Shown here: positions 25,105 through 30,646 of the stretch, piece after piece
Layout of the letters: every line of letters begins with the position of its first letter
Position numbering within the stretch: the stretch's first letter is position 1
Assembly: GCA_036660615.1 (NCBI GenBank)
Contig: JAVXAG010000007.1
Span: forward strand, 1-30,646
Direction: 5' to 3'
Length of the DNA stretch: 30,646 nt
Source of the DNA: JAVXAG01 sp036660615
Lineage (GTDB): Bacteria; Bacillota; Clostridia; Peptostreptococcales; Anaerovoracaceae
Notes under the pieces: model-generated
What the model was told of the DNA's origin: nothing
Databases searched by the model: none
Seen by the model: only the letters and a program-made list of their open reading frames with translations
Program-made: the position numbers and the translations under genes

Positions 25105-28100
25105 TTATAACTCAAAATCGTCCCCAAGTCTAAGGGAAAGAACTTTTGATACACCTTTTTCAGCCATTGTAACACCGTATAGAACATCTGCATGCTCCAT
25201 CGTGGCTTTTTGGTGAGTAACCAAAGTAAATTGAATACCTTCAAACTTTCTTAAATAGTTTGCAAATCTGTCTATATTTGCATCATCAAGTGCTGCCTCA
25301 ACCTCATCTAATATACAGAATGGAGTTGGCTTTGTCTTTAGAACTGCAAACATAAGTGCTATTGCAGTCATTGTCTTTTCTCCACCTGACATAAGATTTA
25401 TATTTTGGAGTTTTTTACCTGGTGGCTGTGCGATGATGTCAATTCCCGATTCAAGTGGGTTATTCTCATCTTCAAGTCTTAGTTCTGCATGTCCTCCACC
25501 GAATAATTCTTTGAATATATCCTCAAAATTTATTACAATTTGATCGAAGTTTTCTTTAAACTTGGTTTTTATTGTTGTGTCCATCTCATTAATTATAATC
25601 TGCAATTCTTCCATGGCAGATAAAATATCAGCTCTTTGTTCTGTAAGGAATTTATATCTTTCACTGACTGCATCGTATTCTTTTATTGAGCCTACATTAA
25701 CCTCACCCAGTTCTCTTATTCTTCCTTTTATTTCTCGGCTTTCTTTGACTGCCGGTGACATAGCAAAATCGCTTTTCCTAAAGTCCACTGCCTGTGCATA
25801 GGAAATTTCAAATTCATCCCATAGTTTTTCTTTTAGTGTTTCAAGTTGGGTTTCATTCTTAGCCAGTTTGATCTCTAATTGATATTTTTGATCTTGATAG
25901 GAATTTAATTTCCCGCCGATTTCCTGTTGCTCTTTTATTGTCTGCGACAGTTTTTCGCTTATCGCTGCCTTATCTCCAGTAATCTTGCTTATGTATTCTT
26001 CAATTTCGCTTTTTTCCTTTAGCAAAGCTTCTGCATTTCCTTCTACATCGTCGCTACCAAAGAGAATGTTTTTCTTTTCTTGTTGAAGTATTTCAAGTTT
26101 GTTGTTTTTGTCTTTAATCTGGAAATTCAAATCATTAATAGTCTCATTAACTCTGTCTAATAACTCGTTAATGCTACTTTCTTTGTTTTCCCATTCATTT
26201 TTTTCTATTCTAGTCTTTGTGATATCCTCGTTTGCTTCTTCAATAAGTGTTTTGCTGTTTTCATGTTTGGATAGGTTCTCATTAATGGCAACATTGATTT
26301 CTTCAATTTGTTTTTCCGCAGCTTCCGCCTCTTTGCCAAGTTTCTCTATCATCTCATCAGCAGATTCGAAGTCCTTATTAATGGATTCTATTTCTCTATT
26401 GTACTTGTCATTGTTTGTCGAAAATCCAACCAAATTATTCTCTAGTGTTTCGATTTTGTTGTTTATTGCAAGTAGGTTAAGTTCACAATCTTTATTTTCT
26501 GTTTGTATCTCTGACAGAGCTTTTTCTATTTTGGCTTTTTCATCGCCTAGCTCTTTTGTTTTCTCCGTAGCTGACTTGTAAGCTTCTCTAAGTTTCTCTA
26601 CTTGTTCTTGGAGTTTGGATATTTCTCCCCGTCTTTCAAGAAGATTTGCAGAGGCATTTTTGTATTTTCCTCCGGTTATAGCACCGCTTGCATTGATAAT
26701 TTCTCCATCTAATGTAACAAATCTTACACCATTTCCTGCCATCTTTGACAACTTTACTGCATTATCCATATTGTCAACAACAGCAACTCTTCCAAGCAAA
26801 TATTCAAATATGCTCTGGTATTTTCTATCAAAGTTTATACAATCAACGGCTAATCCTTTGTATCCGTCACTTCCGCTTACTCTATTATCTATATTGGCTT
26901 TGTATCCTTTTATGGAGCTAATCGGTAAAAATGTCGATCTTCCAGCCCTATTTTCTTTTAATGATCTTACGGCTTTTTTAGCATTTTCGTCGTTGTCGCA
27001 GATAATATTTTGCATAGCACCGCCTAGTGCAGTCTCAATAGCGACTTCAAATCCCGATGGAACTTTCATCACTTCTGCAACTACGCCTTCTATTCCATGG
27101 AGCCCTGCTCTCATAATATATTTTACTGCACCGTTGTAGCCCTCATAATTGTTTTCCATTTCTTCAATGGTTTTTTTTCTGGAGGATAGCTGGCTTCCTT
27201 GTATGCGCAATTCCTCCGCATTTAATGATGATTCTCTTTGGTTTGCAATTACCTCTGTCAATTTGCTTTTATATTCACTAGTTTTAGCTTTGATGTCTTC
27301 CATGTTTCCAGTTGCAACATCTTTTTCGCTTTTGGCTGATTCCAAATCACTAACTGCACTGTGACTCAAATTACTAGCTTCACTAAGTTCGTCGTCTAAT
27401 TGATTCTTTCTCTTAGTCAAAGTATCTTTAAAACTTTCAATGCTCTTTGCTTCGTTTCTCTTTGATGATACTTCGTTATGTAGTTTAAATAGCTTGTCCT
27501 TGTCATCGTCAATTTTTTCTGCAATTTCAAATGATTTACCCATAAGTTCATTATATGAAATTATTTTTTCTTCTAGGACTGCCTTTGTATTCTTGGCATT
27601 TTCCTTTATCTCATCAACGTTAGCTCCCAGCTGATTTTTGTTGTTTGTTTCTTTGATGACTTTTTCTGTAAGAATATCTAGTTCTTCATTTATTCTGGTG
27701 TTATCTTTTTCTATTGTTGAAAGGCGCTCTGTATTTAGCTGACTTTGATTGGTCAACTTATTTATGCTATCCACAACTTCCAGTAATTTATCTCTACCCT
27801 GATTACCTAAAGTTTCTAAATTGTCGCTTTGAATTCTATTTTCTTCTATGGACTCATCTAATACTTTTTTGTTTATTAATATTGCATCTATACTTTCCTG
27901 CAAACCATTGGTATCGTTTTTAGATTCCTCATTTTTTGCATTTAAGGTGTCAATATTTTTAAGGGTAATATTGATTTCTAAATCTCTATATCTTTCTTTT
28001 AGTTCCAAGTATTCCTTGGCTTTTATACTATCATCTTTTAGTCCATCGATACGGTCTTCAATTTCGCCTATAATATCGTTGACTCTTTCTAAGTTCCCAT

Positions 28101-28653
28101 TAGCTCCTGACAGTTTTCGCTCTGTCTCAGCTTTTTTACTTTTGTACATGACAACTCCAGCAGATTCCTCAAATATTTCACGTCTGCTCTCTGGTTTATT
28201 GCTGACGATATCCGCAATTTTGCCTTGTCCAATTAATGAATATCCATCAACGCCAATACCAGTGTCCATAATAAGTTCACGTATATCCCTTAATCTACAC
28301 TGGTTGTTATTTATCAAATATTCACTTTCGCCTGATCTAAACATTCTTCTAGTAATTGCGACTTCGTTGTAATCTATGTCCAAAATTCCTGTAGAATTAT
28401 CAATAACTAGGGTAACTTCTGCCATTCCTCTTGATTTCCTATTGGCAGTACCAGCAAAGATAACTTCTTCCATCTTGCCTCCACGAAGCATTTTGGGACT
28501 TTGTTCGCCAAGTACCCATCTTATTGCATCACTAATGTTACTTTTGCCACTTCCATTGGGGCCAACGATACAGGTAACACCCTCGTGAAACTCGATTACT
28601 ACAGGTTCTGCAAAAGACTTAAATCCGTGCATTTCTATTCTTTTAAAATACAT
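25105..28653 (-). CDS. smc: Chromosome segregation ATPase SMC
   Basis: The 1182-residue SMC has the full family layout. The N-terminal Walker A is GPNGSGKSN (31-39). A long coiled coil follows, then a hinge around residues 505-665 with GYNGAVKYIM and ALGGAMQNIICDN, and a second coiled coil. The C-terminal ABC signature is LMSGGEKTMTAIAL, and Walker B is FCILDEVEAALDDAN near residue 1120. It organises the chromosome together with ScpA and ScpB. The ATG overlaps the rnc stop as TAATG, and rnc-smc-ftsY is a common Firmicutes order. No frameshift is visible. Confidence 0.97.
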   Translation of the reverse strand: MYFKRIEMHGFKSFAEPVVIEFHEGVTCIVGPNGSGKSNISDAIRWVLGEQSPKMLRGGKMEEVIFAGTANRKSRGMAEVTLVIDNSTGILDIDYNEVAITRRMFRSGESEYLINNNQCRLRDIRELIMDTGIGVDGYSLIGQGKIADIVSNKPESRREIFEESAGVVMYKSKKAETERKLSGANGNLERVNDIIGEIEDRIDGLKDDSIKAKEYLELKERYRDLEINITLKNIDTLNAKNEESKNDTNGLQESIDAILINKKVLDESIEENRIQSDNLETLGNQGRDKLLEVVDSINKLTNQSQLNTERLSTIEKDNTRINEELDILTEKVIKETNNKNQLGANVDEIKENAKNTKAVLEEKIISYNELMGKSFEIAEKIDDDKDKLFKLHNEVSSKRNEAKSIESFKDTLTKRKNQLDDELSEASNLSHSAVSDLESAKSEKDVATGNMEDIKAKTSEYKSKLTEVIANQRESSLNAEELRIQGSQLSSRKKTIEEMENNYEGYNGAVKYIMRAGLHGIEGVVAEVMKVPSGFEVAIETALGGAMQNIICDNDENAKKAVRSLKENRAGRSTFLPISSIKGYKANIDNRVSGSDGYKGLAVDCINFDRKYQSIFEYLLGRVAVVDNMDNAVKLSKMAGNGVRFVTLDGEIINASGAITGGKYKNASANLLERRGEISKLQEQVEKLREAYKSATEKTKELGDEKAKIEKALSEIQTENKDCELNLLAINNKIETLENNLVGFSTNNDKYNREIESINKDFESADEMIEKLGKEAEAAEKQIEEINVAINENLSKHENSKTLIEEANEDITKTRIEKNEWENKESSINELLDRVNETINDLNFQIKDKNNKLEILQQEKKNILFGSDDVEGNAEALLKEKSEIEEYISKITGDKAAISEKLSQTIKEQQEIGGKLNSYQDQKYQLEIKLAKNETQLETLKEKLWDEFEISYAQAVDFRKSDFAMSPAVKESREIKGRIRELGEVNVGSIKEYDAVSERYKFLTEQRADILSAMEELQIIINEMDTTIKTKFKENFDQIVINFEDIFKELFGGGHAELRLEDENNPLESGIDIIAQPPGKKLQNINLMSGGEKTMTAIALMFAVLKTKPTPFCILDEVEAALDDANIDRFANYLRKFEGIQFTLVTHQKATMEHADVLYGVTMAEKGVSKVLSLRLGDDFEL

Positions 28654-29339
28654 TAACTCTGTACCTCCAAGGTTTCTCTTGCCGCATTCTGTTCAGCTTC
28701 TTTTTTGCTCTTGCCACTGCCACTTCCTAATGTCTCTCCGTTGCAAATCAAATGAACAAAGAATGTCTTATCGTGATCTGGTCCTTCTTCTTTGTCAAGG
28801 TGATATGAAATTACAGTTTTTTGACCTCTTGCCTGAAGTGCTTCTTGAACTTGGGTTTTATAATCTGCAAATAGTTTTCCTTCTATTGCTTTTTTTATTG
28901 TGTCGTCAAAAATCTTCACAACAATACTGTGGACTTTATCGTATCCACCGTCTATATATATTGCTCCAATGACTGCTTCCATTGCATCGGCAATGATGGA
29001 CTCTCTTTCTCGTCCACCGGAATTTGCTTCGCCTTTGCCCATATTCAAATATTGTCCAATAGAAAGTTTAGTTCCTATATTTGCCAATGATTTTTCGCAT
29101 ACAATCAAAGCTCTGGTCTTTGTCAATCTGCCTTCATTTACTTCTTCTAATCGGTTGTATAGCTCTACGCCAATAATTGCATCGAAGAAAGCATCTCCCA
29201 AAAACTCCAATCTTTCGTTATTATTCTTAATTTCTATAGAATTTTCACGACAGTATGAGCTATGTGTAAGTGCCATATCTAGCAATTTCTCATTCTTAAA
29301 ACTATATCCTATTTTTTCTTCAAACTCATGGTTATTCAC
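28653..29339 (-). CDS. rnc: Ribonuclease III
   Basis: The 228-residue endonuclease cuts double-stranded RNA in rRNA and mRNA processing. The RNase III signature NERLEFLGDA is at residues 41-50, with the second acidic pair in ADAMEAVIGA (Asp118, Glu121). A double-stranded RNA-binding domain covers about 156-225 and ends in KKEAEQNAARETL. The start is GTG at 29339, preceded by GAGGAG ten bases upstream within plsX, which it overlaps by 8 bases. Confidence 0.96.
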   Translation of the reverse strand: MNNHEFEEKIGYSFKNEKLLDMALTHSSYCRENSIEIKNNNERLEFLGDAFFDAIIGVELYNRLEEVNEGRLTKTRALIVCEKSLANIGTKLSIGQYLNMGKGEANSGGRERESIIADAMEAVIGAIYIDGGYDKVHSIVVKIFDDTIKKAIEGKLFADYKTQVQEALQARGQKTVISYHLDKEEGPDHDKTFFVHLICNGETLGSGSGKSKKEAEQNAARETLEVQS

Positions 29340-30345
29340 TTATCAAAATCTCCTCAATTTCAAGTACTGAATTTTGTATTGTTTCCACAACATTTCCTTC
29401 TATATACGGAATCGCCCTATAAATGGCATTCATAACTGCTTTTGCATCGGACGAACCATGCATCTTTATTATTCCACCTTTTACGCCTAGTATTGGCGCT
29501 CCACCGTATTCGGAGTAATCAAATTCTTCTTTTAATCCTCTCAGCTTTTTCTGTAGCAATGCTGCTCCAATCTTGGCTAAGTTTCCATCGGTAAATCTCT
29601 TTTTTATTTCTTTTAGCATTGTCAAGGCAAGTCCTTCTGACAGTTTCAAAATGACATTTCCTGTAAAACCATCTGTAACAATTACGTCACAAGCTCCTCT
29701 AGGCACTTCTCTAGCCTCAACATTTCCGATAAAGTTCAAATGACTTTTATCAAACAATTCATATGCTGCTTTTGTTAGTGTGCTACCTTTTCCTTCTTCT
29801 ATGCCATTATTAACTAGTCCAACTCTCGGTCTTTCTCTGCCAATAACTTTCTCCATGTATATGCTTCCCATTGTTCCAAATTCCAACAAATTATTTGGTT
29901 TACATTCAGAATTTGCTCCTGCATCTACTAATAGTGCTGGTTCGTGTCCAAGCATTGGGTAAATTGTGGCAATTGCCGGTCTATCAATACCTTGTATTCT
30001 TCCCAGTATAAAAAGTCCGCCTGCTAATAATGCTCCTGTACTTCCTGCTGAAACAAAGACGTCACCTTCTCCTGCTTTTATCATGTTAAGTCCTTTTACT
30101 ATTGATGAGTCTTTTTTTGTTCTAACTGCTTTTACTGGTGCTTCTTCGTTATTAATCTGCTCTGTTGCATTTATAACTGTGATTTTTTCTTGGTTATATT
30201 CATGTTTATTTAATTCGCTATTAATATTATCTTCATTTCCGATAATCACTATTTTATGTTCAATATTCTTTGAAGCGAGTACTGCTCCTTTTACGATTTC
30301 CCCAGGCGCATTGTCTCCACCCATACCATCTAGAATAATTCTCAT
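29332..30345 (-). CDS. plsX: Phosphate acyltransferase PlsX
   Basis: The 337-residue PlsX converts acyl-ACP and phosphate to acyl-phosphate, the substrate of PlsY. Family features are LDGMGGDNAPGEIVKGA at the start, SAGSTGALLAGG, NNGIEEGKGS and VTDGFTGNVILKLSEG. The ATG is preceded by GGCGGAGG at good spacing. It is the first gene of the block and has its own promoter. The fapR or rpmF neighbours common in other Firmicutes do not appear in the 300 bases upstream that are visible. Confidence 0.96.
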   Translation of the reverse strand: MRIILDGMGGDNAPGEIVKGAVLASKNIEHKIVIIGNEDNINSELNKHEYNQEKITVINATEQINNEEAPVKAVRTKKDSSIVKGLNMIKAGEGDVFVSAGSTGALLAGGLFILGRIQGIDRPAIATIYPMLGHEPALLVDAGANSECKPNNLLEFGTMGSIYMEKVIGRERPRVGLVNNGIEEGKGSTLTKAAYELFDKSHLNFIGNVEAREVPRGACDVIVTDGFTGNVILKLSEGLALTMLKEIKKRFTDGNLAKIGAALLQKKLRGLKEEFDYSEYGGAPILGVKGGIIKMHGSSDAKAVMNAIYRAIPYIEGNVVETIQNSVLEIEEILISE

Positions 30346-30382
30346 TTTTTACCTCCGCCATATATCTTATCTTAAGAATTTT

Positions 30383-30397
30383 ATATGCAAAGCATAT
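30383..30397. promoter_or_regulatory. Palindrome at the predicted plsX transcription start, possible operator
   Basis: ATATGC-AAA-GCATAT is a perfect 6-bp inverted repeat just downstream of the -10 box, where a repressor would block initiation. It does not resemble the FapR operator. It could equally be a short stem at the 5' end of the mRNA. Confidence 0.35.
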
Positions 30398-30403
30398 CAA
30401 CTT

Positions 30404-30432
30404 ATAATAGCACAAAACCAACGTATTTGCAA
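30404..30432 (-). promoter_or_regulatory. Sigma-A-type promoter upstream of plsX
   Basis: On the minus strand TTGCAA (30427-30432) and TATTAT (30404-30409) are spaced by 17 bases. Transcription would begin near 30397, about 50 bases before the plsX start codon. The match is good but not perfect, one or two positions off consensus in each box. Confidence 0.65.
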
Positions 30433-30585
30433 TTTTTTGGTATGTAAAAGGTGTGATTTAATATTTTCTTTATTTTTTTTGTTTGCTGGAATATAAAACT
30501 GGTTTAAGCATTGTGAAAAGTCATATTAATGTATAGCTAACAAACCTTGGCGAGAATCAGGTTTCCAATGTCGCCATTAGATTTT

Positions 30586-30643
30586 TGCAACTGTGATGTT
30601 TAGTTGTAGACTTATGGATATTGATGTCTCTGCAACTGTGATG
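30586..30643. repeat. 13-bp direct repeat with 45-bp period at the right edge
   Basis: TGCAACTGTGATG occurs at 30586-30598 and again at 30631-30643. The intervening sequence is not repeated within the window. The window ends three bases after the second copy, so the full extent of any array cannot be judged. Confidence 0.6.
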
Positions 30644-30646
30644 ATT

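Larger units (their letters stand above)
30346..30646. other. Intergenic region upstream of plsX with repeats at the window edge
   Basis: No gene is supported here. Besides the plsX promoter and palindrome, it contains an AT-rich stretch (about 30433-30500). Between 30541 and 30580 there is a segment with two overlapping inverted repeats (AAACCT/AGGTTT and TGGCGA/TCGCCA), followed by a 13-bp direct repeat that runs off the window edge. Confidence 0.6.

Noticed and set aside
25104..25109. Promoter for ftsY (TATAAT on the minus strand at the smc stop)
   Set aside because: No acceptable -35 box lies 16-18 bases upstream, and AT-rich DNA gives such boxes by chance.
26099..27139. Plus-strand open frames of 160 and 174 codons opposite smc
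   Set aside because: These are low-complexity Ser/Leu/Phe-rich translations of the reverse of coiled-coil codons, which is expected from antisense of smc.

Overview
The window comes from a low-GC, Gram-positive-type anaerobe, most likely a member of the Clostridia (Bacillota). The base composition is AT-rich, the Shine-Dalgarno sites are strong AGGAGG-like sites, and the order plsX-rnc-smc-ftsY is typical of Firmicutes. The anaerobic (early cobalt insertion) cobalamin route also fits, as does a hemA-hemC/cobA/hemD-hemB-hemL order like that described for Clostridium josui. The family cannot be fixed from sequence reading alone. All 28 convincing genes lie on the minus strand, so transcription runs from high to low coordinates.

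High-coordinate half (about 30345 down to 19511): a housekeeping block of plsX, rnc, smc, ftsY, der, plsY, gpsA, a small unknown membrane-anchored protein, and miaB. These cover phospholipid precursor synthesis (PlsX, PlsY, GpsA), RNA processing (RNase III), chromosome condensation (SMC), protein targeting (FtsY), ribosome assembly (Der) and tRNA modification (MiaB). Spacing is tight. A sigma-A-like promoter and a short palindrome precede plsX.

Low-coordinate half (19171 down to 520): one compact 19-gene cobalamin operon, cbiD-cbiL-cbiF-cbiG-hemA-cbiH-cbiJ-sirC-hemC/cobA/hemD-hemB-hemL-cbiX-cbiET-cbiA-cbiB-cobD-cbiP-cobO-cbiC. Adjacent genes overlap or sit within about 13 bases of each other. 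A consensus promoter (TTGACA-N17-TATAAT) overlaps the miaB stop codon. It is followed by a cobalamin riboswitch closed by an 8-bp P1 stem, then an intrinsic terminator just before cbiD. A second intrinsic terminator lies directly after cbiC. Together the enzymes cover every recognised step from glutamyl-tRNA through 5-aminolevulinate, uroporphyrinogen III and sirohydrochlorin, cobalt insertion, ring contraction, amidation and adenosylation to adenosylcobinamide phosphate. Nucleotide-loop assembly genes (cobU, cobS, cobT, cobC), cobalt uptake genes and heme-branch genes are not in the window. Because the tetrapyrrole trunk genes sit under the riboswitch, ALA and uroporphyrinogen supply appears tied to B12 demand.

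Flanks: both ends of the window carry non-coding repeat DNA. On the left, two pairs of 33-bp palindromic repeats (GCCCC...GGGGC) with an exact 60-bp period face each other in inverted orientation, next to a GC-rich patch. On the right edge a 13-bp direct repeat recurs at 45 bp, and part of this sequence resembles the far left end. These flanks are the least explained parts of the window.
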